Assembly (NCBI GenBank): GCA_035531075.1
Contig: DATKTO010000029.1
Span: 84,815-148,814 of the forward strand
Direction: 5' to 3'
DNA: 64,000 nucleotides
Source: 39-52-133 sp035531075
GTDB lineage: Bacteria; Pseudomonadota; Gammaproteobacteria; Burkholderiales; Gallionellaceae
Below the pieces are notes generated by a model, which saw only the letters and a program-made list of their open reading frames with translations, did no database searches and was not told where the DNA came from. The position numbers were made by a program, and so were the translations under genes. Shown here piece by piece: positions 26,187 to 35,369 of this stretch (its first letter is position 1; every line of letters begins with the position of its first letter).

Positions 26187-27913
26187 GTGTCCTCCTTGAT
26201 AATCTCTGCGGGCGGCTGCAACACATTATTCAGCGGTGCGTCATGCGGCACATTCAACTGCCGCAACGCTGCACCCATCACATTGCTGAATGCAGGTGCG
26301 GCCACCTGGCCGCCGTAATACTCTTTACCAGCAGGTTCATTCAGCATCACCGCCACGATCAGCCGCGGATTGCTTGCCGGCGCCATGCCGACAAACGACG
26401 CCACATATTTGTCTATATAGCGGCCATTTTCCAGTTTATGCGCGGTACCCGTCTTGCCCGCCACACGGTATCCCACCACCTGTGCCAGCGGTGCAGTGCC
26501 ACCCGGCTTGACTACCATTTCCAGCATGCCGCGCACCGCTTGCGCAGTTGCCGCCGAATACACTGTCGCGCCTATAGCGGGAACTTCCTGCTTAAGCAAA
26601 GTTATCTGTTTAAGCTCGCCATCGTTTGCGAACATGGTATAGGCACGCGCCAGTTGCAGCAGATTGACCGAAATGCCGTTGCCATAAGACATCGTGGCCT
26701 GCTCAATCGGGCGCCAGGTTTTATAGTCGCGCAGCTTGCCAGACGCCTCGCCGGGGAAGGCGCTGCCGGTTTGCATACCAAAACCGCTGTCACTCAAACT
26801 TTGCCAGAATGTTTGTGCCGGCATCATCAATGCGATTTTGGCTGCGCCCACATTGCTCGACTTCTGTATCACACCGGCAATGTTGAGAGATTTTTCGGGA
26901 TGCGTATCGTGTATGGTGCGACCACCCACGGTAAACACGCCGCCGTGGGTATCAATGACCGTGTTCTGCCGGATTTTCCCTGCCTCCAACGCGGCTGCCA
27001 CTGTGAATGGCTTCATCGTCGAGCCGGGCTCAAACAGATCCGTGACTGCAAGATTGCGCATCACCAACACATTCGGTTTTTCGCGATTATTCGGGTTATA
27101 TGCCGGCCAGTTTGCCAGTGCCAGCACCTCGCCGCTCTTTGCATCAAGCACGACGATAGAGCCATTTTTTGCGCGATGTTGCTCGACTGCGGCCTTGATT
27201 TCGCGATAGGCCATAAACTGGATTTTGCTGTCCAGGCTTAGCACCATATCCTTGCCCGGCTTGGGCACGCGCACGCTGGCCACATCTTCCACAATATGGC
27301 CGCGCCTGTCCTTGATGACGCGCTGGCTGCCGTTCTTTCCACCCAGCTGTCCCTGCCATGCCAACTCAACACCTTCCTGGCCATTATCATCCACATCAGT
27401 AAAGCCGAGTATGTGCGATGTGACTTCTCCGCTTGGATAATAACGCCGGTATTCCCGTCTTAACGCCACACCCGGCATGCCCAATTCAATTATTTTTTTA
27501 GCCTGTTCCGGTGGCAGCTGGCGCTTCAGGTAAACAAAATCGCGCGAGGTGTCCGACAGCTTTTTCTGCAATTCAGCCGCATTCATACCAACGACTTGCG
27601 CCATTCGATTGATCTGCTGCGGTGTCGCCTCTACATCCACCGGGCTGGCCCAAACCGACTCAACCGGGGTGCTGATGGCCAGCGGCTCGCCATTGCGGTC
27701 GGTGATATTGCCGCGGTGCGCACTAATGTCGATGACACGGCCATAACGTGCAACACCCTCCTGCTGCAGAAAGCCATTATTTATGCCCTGCAGATAAATC
27801 GCACGCACCAATAACAAAAACAAAATCAGCATCAGCAACGCAAACAGCACCCGCGCCCGCCATTTCGGCAGCTCGACTTGTCCTGTAGATTTTAATTTGC
27901 TGGCGTAATTCAT
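26183..27913 (-). CDS. ftsI: Septal transpeptidase FtsI (PBP3)
   Basis: Divisome penicillin-binding protein, 576 aa. Short cytoplasmic tail, one membrane helix (about residues 24-44), a pedestal domain (RGNITDRNGEPLAISTPVESVWA), then the transpeptidase with SxxK (GSTMKPFTVAAALE), SxN (SSNVGAAKIA) and KTG (AGKTGTAHKL). ATG 27913 (MNYASKLKSTGQVELPKW) is 5 bp downstream of the ftsL stop; the frame is open further upstream but inside ftsL. Confidence 0.97.
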   Translation of the reverse strand: MNYASKLKSTGQVELPKWRARVLFALLMLILFLLLVRAIYLQGINNGFLQQEGVARYGRVIDISAHRGNITDRNGEPLAISTPVESVWASPVDVEATPQQINRMAQVVGMNAAELQKKLSDTSRDFVYLKRQLPPEQAKKIIELGMPGVALRREYRRYYPSGEVTSHILGFTDVDDNGQEGVELAWQGQLGGKNGSQRVIKDRRGHIVEDVASVRVPKPGKDMVLSLDSKIQFMAYREIKAAVEQHRAKNGSIVVLDAKSGEVLALANWPAYNPNNREKPNVLVMRNLAVTDLFEPGSTMKPFTVAAALEAGKIRQNTVIDTHGGVFTVGGRTIHDTHPEKSLNIAGVIQKSSNVGAAKIALMMPAQTFWQSLSDSGFGMQTGSAFPGEASGKLRDYKTWRPIEQATMSYGNGISVNLLQLARAYTMFANDGELKQITLLKQEVPAIGATVYSAATAQAVRGMLEMVVKPGGTAPLAQVVGYRVAGKTGTAHKLENGRYIDKYVASFVGMAPASNPRLIVAVMLNEPAGKEYYGGQVAAPAFSNVMGAALRQLNVPHDAPLNNVLQPPAEIIKEDT

Positions 27914-27917
27914 AATC

Positions 27918-28202
27918 CTATTTATTCTTGATCTGTTCCATGCGGACAAATTGAATCTTTTCATTCTTGGGTAATTGCATCTGCAACTGGCGGCTTGCGA
28001 CTTTTTCCACGCGTGTCGGCATCGCCCAGGTGCTTTGCTCCAGTTGCAATTGCCCCCACTCCACTTCCATTTGCCGTGCCAGCTCCTGCTCTTTCTGCAA
28101 CTCCACAAACAATTTGCGCGCCTTGTGTTGCGAAGTCACAACACCTAACGCGCAAGCGATGGCTAAGCACAACAATAGTACATTCAACCTAGCCACCATC
28201 AT
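27918..28202 (-). CDS. ftsL: Cell division protein FtsL
   Basis: Small bitopic divisome protein, 94 aa: MMVARLNVLLLCLAIACALG is the N-terminal membrane segment, followed by a leucine-zipper-like coiled coil (KARKLFVELQKEQELARQME...). Recognised by size, topology and position between rsmH and ftsI. ATG 28202 or 28199 overlaps the rsmH end. FtsL varies strongly in sequence, so the assignment rests mainly on context and topology. Confidence 0.9.
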   Translation of the reverse strand: MMVARLNVLLLCLAIACALGVVTSQHKARKLFVELQKEQELARQMEVEWGQLQLEQSTWAMPTRVEKVASRQLQMQLPKNEKIQFVRMEQIKNK

Positions 28203-29133
28203 CACCACCCATGCGTTCCGCAACCCGCAATACTGCACTGCGCGCACGCGGATTTAATTTCAATTCTTCAGGCCCCGCCTGCACTGCTTTACCTACCAGC
28301 TTCAGCTTGCCTTGCGGAATATCTGCAGCGCGTATCGGCAGGCCGACCGGAAATTTATCCCCCTTGGCCATGTCACGCATAAAACGCTTCACGATGCGAT
28401 CTTCCAGCGAATGAAAACTGATCACGGCGAGGCGCCCGCCCGGCTTCAGGCTGTCCACGCATTGCGGCAAAATGTGCGTGAGCTCTTCGAGTTCGCGGTT
28501 GAGATAAATCCGAATAGCCTGAAATGTCCTTGTCGCCGGATTTTTCCCGGGCTCACGAGTGCGTACGACCTTGGCAACCACCTCGCTGAGCTGGCGCGTG
28601 GTGAGAATTGCCTGTTCCGCTCGCGCCGCAACAAGCGCTCTTGCAATCTGCTTAGCAAACCGTTCTTCGCCATAGTCACGTATTACCTCCACTAAAATGC
28701 TCTCATCCACCGTGGCCAGCCACTCTGCGGCGGTTTGGCCACTGCTCGTATCCATGCGCATATCCAGCGGCGCATCAAAACGAAAACTGAAGCCGCGTTC
28801 CGCATCATCCAGTTGCGGGGATGACACGCCCAGATCGAGCAGCACGCCATCTACCTTCTCCACCGACAAGCTGTGCAGCACCTTGCCTAACTCCGCAAAA
28901 CCGCTATGCACCAGCTGAAACCGCGCATCGCTAATCTCCCGCCCCGCCGCCACTGCAGCCGGATCCTTATCCAGGGCGATCAAGCGTCCTGCGGGCCCCA
29001 GCTTCTGCAATATCAGGCGGCTGTGGCCGCCGCGACCGAACGTGCCGTCCACATATATTCCCTGCTGCTTGACCTGCAATGCTTCTACCGCCTCATGCAA
29101 TAACACCGTGGTATGCGACAAATCCGCACTCAC
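28189..29133 (-). CDS. rsmH: 16S rRNA (cytosine(1402)-N4)-methyltransferase
   Basis: RsmH (MraW), 314 aa. SADLSHTTVLLHEAVEALQV start, SAM-binding YVDGTFGRGGHSRLIL, GVLLDLGVSSPQLDDAERGF, and C-terminal ISFHSLEDRIVKRFM motifs. The GTG at 29133 overlaps the mraZ TGA (GTGA). An upstream in-frame ATG would extend 30 residues into mraZ. Confidence 0.97.
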   Translation of the reverse strand: MSADLSHTTVLLHEAVEALQVKQQGIYVDGTFGRGGHSRLILQKLGPAGRLIALDKDPAAVAAGREISDARFQLVHSGFAELGKVLHSLSVEKVDGVLLDLGVSSPQLDDAERGFSFRFDAPLDMRMDTSSGQTAAEWLATVDESILVEVIRDYGEERFAKQIARALVAARAEQAILTTRQLSEVVAKVVRTREPGKNPATRTFQAIRIYLNRELEELTHILPQCVDSLKPGGRLAVISFHSLEDRIVKRFMRDMAKGDKFPVGLPIRAADIPQGKLKLVGKAVQAGPEELKLNPRARSAVLRVAERMGGDDGG

Positions 29134-29576
29134 AGGGTGAAGCCCTCCAATTCCTTGGGCAATTCTCCATTGGCAAAGGACAGCGCAACTTCCTGTTGCG
29201 CTGTCCATTTCGCTTCGTCCCATAATTCAAATTTATTGCCCTGGCCTATCAGCATCACGCGCTTATCCAGTGCTGCATAGCTGCGCAGGGCGGAAGAAAT
29301 CAGCACGCGCCCGGCCGCATCCATTTCAACCTCTTCGGCATAACCAATCAGACGGCGTTGCAATGCGCGTATGCGCGGATCAAGCGCGGACATTTTGAGT
29401 AACTTGTCGCGTATTGGTTCCCATTCCGGCTGGGGATAGAAAAGCAGGCAACCATCAGCATCAGCGGTTAGCACCAACTGACCTGCACACTGAGCGAGCA
29501 GCATATCCCGATGCCGCGACGGAATCGCCAGCCTGCCCTTGCTATCCAGATTGAGTTGCGCAGCTCCCTGAAACAT
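29130..29576 (-). CDS. mraZ: Transcriptional regulator / division protein MraZ
   Basis: First gene of the dcw cluster, 148 aa, with two AbrB/SpoVT-like half-domains each carrying a basic motif: DSKGRLAIPSRHRDML (about residues 11-26) and DAAGRVLISSALRSYA (about 83-98). MraZ binds repeats upstream of its own gene and represses the cluster in characterised species. ATG 29576 is preferred over the adjacent GTG 29579; GGTTAGGTG lies just upstream. I could not identify clear GTGG/GTGGG MraZ operator repeats. Confidence 0.95.
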   Translation of the reverse strand: MFQGAAQLNLDSKGRLAIPSRHRDMLLAQCAGQLVLTADADGCLLFYPQPEWEPIRDKLLKMSALDPRIRALQRRLIGYAEEVEMDAAGRVLISSALRSYAALDKRVMLIGQGNKFELWDEAKWTAQQEVALSFANGELPKELEGFTL

Positions 29577-29579
29577 CAC

Positions 29580-29856
29580 CTAACCCTGCGTCCATTTACC
29601 CACAAAAACCCACTTTTCACCACTCCTCCCCACTATATTGAAAAATATAAGCTCAGTCAAGCGGAAAAACGCAGTTTTTCTTTGTACGACAAGGAGTTAG
29701 CTCGCAAAGTTAATGTAATAAATTTATCGTTAATAAATAATGGATTGCACAAACAAGCTAATGTTGTTTATGAGAATGATAGGCAAAGAGGATTTATGGA
29801 AGCTGAAAACAGGTTTGATTGCATCACTGTCAATGCAAGAGTCATAAAAAAATAAG
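29580..29856 (+). other. AT-rich stretch upstream of mraZ, possible gene remnant
   Basis: No established gene. It must contain the dcw promoter (minus strand). On the plus strand an AT-rich reading frame of about 65 codons runs from about 29653 to a TAA at 29853-29855, ending at the 3' end of rnpB; its translation (KELARKVNVINLSLINNG ... FDCITVNARVIKK) looks protein-like but matches nothing I recognise and lacks a good start. Near 29664-29680 there is a GAAAAAC-GCA-GTTTTTC hairpin. The low GC suggests foreign DNA. Confidence 0.35.
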
Positions 29857-30220
29857 GTGAAGCTGGCCGGTAAGCCGGGTTCTGTCGTGGACAGTCATTC
29901 CTCTAGGCGTTTCGTTACCTGACGCTCAAGCAACCTACCCGCTGACGACGCGAGCAACGTCATAGCCAGCATATTTGGTCTTGCTCCGGATGGGGTTTAC
30001 CCTGCCACGAATGTTGCCATCCGCGCGGTGAGCTCTTACCTCGCCATTTCAACCTTACCTGATCCGCTTGCGCAGCCATCGGCGGTATATTTTCTGTGGC
30101 ACTTTCCATCGCCTCACGGCGTCCGGCCATTAACCGGCATCCTGCTCTATGGAGCCCGGACTTTCCTCCCCGCACTCAAGCAAGCCTGAATGCGCGGCGA
30201 CTGTCTAGCCAGCTTCGACG
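29857..30220 (-). ncRNA. rnpB: RNase P RNA (class A)
   Basis: Catalytic RNA of ribonuclease P, which matures tRNA 5' ends. On the minus strand the 5' end carries GAAGCTGGCTAGACAGTCG and the hallmark GAGGAAAGTCCGGGCTCC; the 3' half carries GACAGAACCCGGCTTACCGG. The 5' GAAGCTGG pairs with the 3' CCAGCTTC to close helix P1. About 364 nt is normal for a betaproteobacterial class A RNA. The ends are approximate by a few bases. Confidence 0.95.
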
Positions 30221-30408
30221 CGGATTTTATCACGGAAAGGGGGTGGGCTCCTGTTACGGAAGTAAAGGGAATGAGAGATTGAAACGAACTAAACGGTAAT
30301 CATGAGCTATCGCAAGACCGGCAATTCATTCCGCCGCTGCAATATCATGCGCTTGGTGCGCATTCGGATTCCCCACCCGTTTGTGCTGCTCTGCGACCCG
30401 TTCAATTT

Positions 30409-33285
30409 TCACCCCAGCCTGGCGCGCACAAATGCTTCGAACTCTTCTGCTGGCAGCGGTTTGCTGAAATAATAACCCTGCACTTCGTCGCACCCCTGTT
30501 CGCGCAACAAGTCAAGCTGCGCCTGAGTTTCCACGCCTTCCGCAATGGTTTGGAAACCGAGACTTTTTGCCATGTTGATGATGGCGGTGACAATTGCCTT
30601 GTCATCAGCATCCACGATGATGTCGCGCACGAAAGACTGGTCGATTTTGAGCTTGCACACCTTGAATTTTTTGAGCTGGCTCAGTGAAGAATAACCCGTG
30701 CCAAAATCGTCCAACGACATGCGGATGCCGCGTCCGTGCAGTTCATTCATCACCGTTATGGCGCCTTGCGGGTCATCCATTGCCACACTTTCAGTGAGTT
30801 CGAGCTCCAGATATTGCTGCGGCAATTTTTCTTCCTCCAGAATTTTGCTGACCAGATCAGGCAGATTGGGATGCTTGAATTGCACTGCTGACAGATTGAC
30901 CGCCACAACCAAGGGCGGCAGGCCGCTGTCCAGCCATGTCTTCAACTGTCGCACCGCCGTGCGCAGCACCCATTCGCCGATGGACAGCATCTGCCCGCCA
31001 GTTTCAGCAATCGGGATGAATTCCGCCGGGGAAATCATGCCCAATTCGGGATGCTCCCAACGCATCAGTGCCTCGGCACCAGTAACACGTCCGTCCTGCA
31101 GCGCTATCTGCGGCTGATAATACACGCGCAGCTGATCGCGCTGCAACGCATAGCGGAGTGCGTTATCCAACTGCAAGGCACGTGCCGAGTGCAGCTGCAT
31201 CTCGGGGGCAAAAAAGCGGAAAGTGTTGCGGCCATCATGCTTGGCGCGATACATCGCCGTATCGGCATTTTTCGACAGCGCTTCAAAGTCTTCGCCGTCA
31301 TCGGGATACATGGCGATGCCTATGCTTGACGTCACCGTCAGCTCTCGCTGTGCAATCTGGAAAGGTGTGGCGACAATCGCCAATATTTTTCCAGCCAGAT
31401 ACGCGGCATTGTTTGCCGTGCTACCGGGGAAGATCAGGACAAATTCGTCACCCCCCAGGCGCGACACCGTATCTTCCTCGCGGATCGCCGATTTAAGCCG
31501 CTTTGCCAGCTGTATCAGCATCTCGTCGCCGATACTATGCCCGAGGGTGTCATTGATATTCTTGAAGTTGTCCAGATCGAGGAACATGACGGTCAATTGC
31601 AGATTGCTGCGCTGGACTACGCTGATGTCATGCCTGACATGCTCGTTAAGCAGCGAACGGTTCGGCAACTCTGTCAGCAAATCGAAGTGCGCAAGCTTGG
31701 TTATCCACTCTTCGGCCTTCTTTTTTTCCGTGACGTCTTCCTTGATAGCAAGGTAATTCGTCACCCTGCCATCGGGCTGGCGCACGGGTGAAATCCATAC
31801 CATCTCGGTATATTCGCTGCCGTCCTTGCGCCGGTTGATGAATTCACCTTTCCAGTTATCACCGCGCTTCAGATGTGCCCACATATCATCGTAAGTTGCG
31901 CGAGGCGTCTTGCCGGACTGAAGCATGCGCTGATTCTGGCCGCGCACTTCTTCGAGGCTGTATCCGGTTACCCGTGTAAAGGAGGGGTTGGCATATTCAA
32001 TATTGGCGTGAAGATCGCTGATCACGATGACGTTCGGGCTTTGTTCCACGGCCTGCGACAGCTTGAGCAATGAGTCTTCAGCGAACCTGCGTTGGGTGAT
32101 ATCACGGGCCAGCAAGATGAAACGCGGCGCCTGTCCGCGTGCGGTTTGCTTACGCGACACCGATAATTCAAACCATCGCTTGCCTTCCGCCACGCTCAGT
32201 TCGATCTCTTTGCCATGTGAATACCCGTCTGCAGATGCTTCGCGCAGCGCAGACAGGGTCACTTCCGCCGCATCGGCTGGCAAAACGTCAAACACGGTTC
32301 TACCGATAAAACCTTCAGGTGAAGCGGCCTGAAAATCAGTTTGTACCGCACGATAATCCCAATAACGCCCGGACAAATCAAGCTCGAACAGCGAATCCGG
32401 GATGGCGTTCATCGTCGCCAGCAGCTGATTTTCCGATTCGCGCAGCTGAGCGTAAGGATGTTCAATACTCTCCACCACAACCGCACGATAAAGGAATAAA
32501 TAGGCAGCCACCTTGTAGATATGGCCGAGCACATTGAAAAAATCGGTCGTGGTGGCGTAAAGCGTAAACAGGAATTCACTCATCGCCATCACGATTACTG
32601 CACCCAACAACAGCGACGCATTGAACGGCAGTGGCTCGCGCATGCGCCGCCACAACATGAACGCTGTTGCGAAATTGAGCAGGATAAGCGCGTATTCAAA
32701 AATCACCTTGAACGCCGTCAATCCCTGGCCGGGTACAAATGTACGCGGCATCCAGTCAAGGTGGAACAGAAATAACCCTCCCACTAATGCAGTAATGGCG
32801 ATGAAGGCTGCAAACGAGATGTATTTGCTGGCGGCTGAAGCAAAGGGCTGCCACGGCCTCACGGCGACGATAAGCAACGCGACACTTGCCATTAAACGCG
32901 CAGCCAGCCAGAAAGCGAGCCCCTTTTCCGGATCGCTCGGAGTCACAAAATCAGGCATGCCGTTATAGGAAAGGACGTGAAAAAAATCAAGCCAGCCTAT
33001 GCCAAAAAACGCGCAGGCAAGCAGTATCACACTACCCGGCTGGTCGCGACCTTGCGCATTCCAGCCCACAGCGAAAACCAGCATGGCAACGACAATGGCG
33101 ACCGTCTCGAGCAGGATATGCAAGGGCAGATATCCTGCGATATCATGCATCTTGGGAGGCAGCAGCCATGCCGCAGCCAGCATGAGTGCAAGCAGCGCAA
33201 CAATGATGAGCGCGTTGCGCGCTGGGCGCTGATGGCTGGGGTGCAACCGTAACATGGTTGCCAGCCGCTCAAAATAAGGCATCAT
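30409..33285 (-). CDS. MASE3-PAS-GGDEF-EAL cyclic-di-GMP signalling protein
   Basis: 958 aa membrane sensor. An N-terminal seven-helix MASE3-like region (about residues 20-250; FHVLSYNGMPDFVTP is typical), two PAS domains (about 280-400 and 405-525; the second with VISDLHANIEYANPSFTRVTGY), then GGDEF (about 535-695, SRLGGDEFVLIFPG intact) and EAL (about 715-955). The EAL domain keeps AEALMRW, the DDFGTGYSSL loop and IAEGVETQ, so both diguanylate cyclase and phosphodiesterase sites look complete. Which activity dominates cannot be told. Starts at ATG 33285 or the adjacent 33282. Stands alone, ending near rnpB. Confidence 0.92.
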   Translation of the reverse strand: MMPYFERLATMLRLHPSHQRPARNALIIVALLALMLAAAWLLPPKMHDIAGYLPLHILLETVAIVVAMLVFAVGWNAQGRDQPGSVILLACAFFGIGWLDFFHVLSYNGMPDFVTPSDPEKGLAFWLAARLMASVALLIVAVRPWQPFASAASKYISFAAFIAITALVGGLFLFHLDWMPRTFVPGQGLTAFKVIFEYALILLNFATAFMLWRRMREPLPFNASLLLGAVIVMAMSEFLFTLYATTTDFFNVLGHIYKVAAYLFLYRAVVVESIEHPYAQLRESENQLLATMNAIPDSLFELDLSGRYWDYRAVQTDFQAASPEGFIGRTVFDVLPADAAEVTLSALREASADGYSHGKEIELSVAEGKRWFELSVSRKQTARGQAPRFILLARDITQRRFAEDSLLKLSQAVEQSPNVIVISDLHANIEYANPSFTRVTGYSLEEVRGQNQRMLQSGKTPRATYDDMWAHLKRGDNWKGEFINRRKDGSEYTEMVWISPVRQPDGRVTNYLAIKEDVTEKKKAEEWITKLAHFDLLTELPNRSLLNEHVRHDISVVQRSNLQLTVMFLDLDNFKNINDTLGHSIGDEMLIQLAKRLKSAIREEDTVSRLGGDEFVLIFPGSTANNAAYLAGKILAIVATPFQIAQRELTVTSSIGIAMYPDDGEDFEALSKNADTAMYRAKHDGRNTFRFFAPEMQLHSARALQLDNALRYALQRDQLRVYYQPQIALQDGRVTGAEALMRWEHPELGMISPAEFIPIAETGGQMLSIGEWVLRTAVRQLKTWLDSGLPPLVVAVNLSAVQFKHPNLPDLVSKILEEEKLPQQYLELELTESVAMDDPQGAITVMNELHGRGIRMSLDDFGTGYSSLSQLKKFKVCKLKIDQSFVRDIIVDADDKAIVTAIINMAKSLGFQTIAEGVETQAQLDLLREQGCDEVQGYYFSKPLPAEEFEAFVRARLG

Positions 33286-33488
33286 GTTGTGGTTTTGAAG
33301 TTTGGCAGGATAGCAACGAGCAGCCCCGCCATGAAACAGCAGCTTGATGCCGGATGGGCTTGCTCATGTCAGAAGGGTGGCAATACATTGATGACATCGT
33401 ATTCAGGAATAGTCTCAAATAATTATGCCATCAAGTGAAAAATGGGGCAGCTTAAATAAACTCGCCGACTCTCGGCCGATCTTCTCAT

Positions 33489-34592
33489 TTATTTTGTCGC
33501 CCCAAACAACAGCTCAAGGCGCAATAGTAGCAGCGCGTTGAGCTTGAAATCATCCGTTTTAGGGAAATTCAACTGCGGGGTGATCTCAAAAAAAACCCAC
33601 TCCCGGTGCAGTCGATAGCGATAACGCGTCAACAACACGTAGGCTGTTTCTTCCAGCTGCGGCTGGCTAACGCCAATGACGCTCGCCTGGTATAGCAAGG
33701 CAGAGCGTTCATTCAGGGTGTGAAAGACTGACAAGTCCTGACGCAGATCGCAGTTCTGTGGCGATTCAAAACAAGTGGCCGTGCTGGTAGCACGAAACAG
33801 CACGGGCTCGCTTAATACGCGCTCCATATCAAACTGCGTCGTTTCACCCAGCCCTATCGTGCTGAACCAGAATAATGTTTCCGCCACTTTCAAGCGCCAC
33901 TCTTCAAGCTGGATGGCATAGCTACCCCTGGTGCGCACAAAGGGGTCGAGCGGAAACTGAAATTTTGCGCCCAAATCCGAACTGAAATGCCAAAGGCTCT
34001 CCTCGGATTTTTCATAACGCAAAGAAGCCGCGTATTTATCTGGCGTAGTGGGCTCACTGGGAGTAACAGGCTGATCTTTCTTCACTTCGCCTGCGGTTTT
34101 TTTCTCGGGATTGGATTCGATTACGAAATGGAAGCGCTTCTCTGCCGCAGGCAAATCCAGCTTGGCCTTGCCTTCGAACCCGAGGGTGTGGTTGCCACCT
34201 CCTGCGAATGTCTCATGCAACTCCAGTTGAATTACGCTTTTGTTGTACTCCTGGTAATAACGCTCATCGCCGAAAAAATGGTCAACTTTCGTGGTGAAAG
34301 CAACAATTTTTTCAGACAAATAATCACGCGGGGCATCCATCGTTTCCAGGATGGTTGGCTCCGCTACCGTGACTGCAGGCGGTTCTGCTGGTGGCTCTAC
34401 AGCCGGCTCCAAGGGTAATTCCACAGCCTGTTCCGGTGTTGATTCTGGCGCCGCTTCAGCAGACCTTACAATCTCATCAGCAAATGCAATTGCGGGTGAG
34501 AAAACGATCAATCCAACTAGCAGGATGGCCGACCAGCCCGCGCTGGAGCCGGAGATATTACACTTTGAAAATGTTATATCTCCGCCGGGCAT
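33489..34592 (-). CDS. Envelope protein of unknown function, signal peptide, Pro/Glu-rich linker
   Basis: 367 aa. An N-terminal hydrophobic segment (about residues 20-38, ILLVGLIVFSPAIAFA) with an AFA cleavage site is a likely signal peptide. It is followed by a Pro/Glu-rich linker (about 45-80, repeats of EPAVEPPAEPP type) and a C-terminal region of alternating amphipathic strands (YAASLRYEKSEESLWHFSSD, LLYQASVIGVSQPQLEE, YVLLTRYRYRLHREWVFFEI) ending in LLRLELLFGATK, suggesting an outer-membrane beta-barrel. No family recognised. It directly follows the ABC permease gene (3 bp), so it may be part of that operon. Confidence 0.75.
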   Translation of the reverse strand: MPGGDITFSKCNISGSSAGWSAILLVGLIVFSPAIAFADEIVRSAEAAPESTPEQAVELPLEPAVEPPAEPPAVTVAEPTILETMDAPRDYLSEKIVAFTTKVDHFFGDERYYQEYNKSVIQLELHETFAGGGNHTLGFEGKAKLDLPAAEKRFHFVIESNPEKKTAGEVKKDQPVTPSEPTTPDKYAASLRYEKSEESLWHFSSDLGAKFQFPLDPFVRTRGSYAIQLEEWRLKVAETLFWFSTIGLGETTQFDMERVLSEPVLFRATSTATCFESPQNCDLRQDLSVFHTLNERSALLYQASVIGVSQPQLEETAYVLLTRYRYRLHREWVFFEITPQLNFPKTDDFKLNALLLLRLELLFGATK

Positions 34593-34595
34593 AAC

Positions 34596-35369
34596 TTATG
34601 AGCGTATCCCGTAACCGCGATTGAGCAAATACAGGGCATACCAGAATAATCCAGCGATAAAGCCAAAAATCGCCAGGTATGCAACGCCGAGATTTACATC
34701 TGACACGCCCAGCAAACCGTAACGGAATGCGTTGACCATATACAGGATAGGATTAGCCAGGGATACGGACTGCCAGAATGGCGGCAGCATTGCGACGGTA
34801 TAGAACACACCGCCCAGATAGGTCAGCGGCGTCAACACAAAGGTCGGGATAATGGTGATGTCATCGAAACTGTTGGCGAAAATTGCGTTGATCAGTCCGC
34901 CCAGCGAGAACAGTATGCTGGTGAGCAGCAACACTGACACCGCGACCCATACATTGTGCAACGGTATAGCGGTGAAGAACAAGGCCACCAGCGTGACTGC
35001 CGAGCCCACCGCCAATCCCCGTGCCACGCCACCGCCCACAAAGCCGATCATGATCAGATAATTGGGCACCGGCGCCACCAGCATTTCTTCCACATTGCGC
35101 TGATACTTCGCACTGTAGAATGATGCCACCACATTGGCATACGAGTTGGTGATCACCGCCATCAGGATCAGGCCGGGGACAATGTACGCCATGTATTGAA
35201 AGCCATGCACATCGCTGATCTGGCTGCCGATCAGGCGGCCGAAGATCAGAAAATACAGCGCCGTCGTGATCATCGGCGGCAATATCGTTTGTATCCAGAT
35301 GCGCGCAAAACGCAGCACCTCCTTCACCATGATCGCCCTGAAGGCAATAAACTGCGCGCGCCCGTTCAT
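34596..35369 (-). CDS. ABC-2 type transporter permease (YadH-like)
   Basis: 257 aa inner-membrane permease with six predicted helices. ARIWIQTILPPMITTALYFLIFG at the N-terminus and the conserved ITNSYANVVASFYSAKYQRN and TPLTYLGGVFYTVAMLPPFW segments are typical of the YadH/ABC-2 exporter family. It overlaps the ATPase gene by 4 bp (ATGA). Substrate unknown. Confidence 0.92.
   Translation of the reverse strand: MNGRAQFIAFRAIMVKEVLRFARIWIQTILPPMITTALYFLIFGRLIGSQISDVHGFQYMAYIVPGLILMAVITNSYANVVASFYSAKYQRNVEEMLVAPVPNYLIMIGFVGGGVARGLAVGSAVTLVALFFTAIPLHNVWVAVSVLLLTSILFSLGGLINAIFANSFDDITIIPTFVLTPLTYLGGVFYTVAMLPPFWQSVSLANPILYMVNAFRYGLLGVSDVNLGVAYLAIFGFIAGLFWYALYLLNRGYGIRS

Noticed and set aside
30299..30470. 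Plus-strand ORF starting ATGAGCTATCGC downstream of rnpB
   Set aside because: Most of it overlaps the 3' end of the GGDEF-EAL gene on the other strand and it has no recognisable content.
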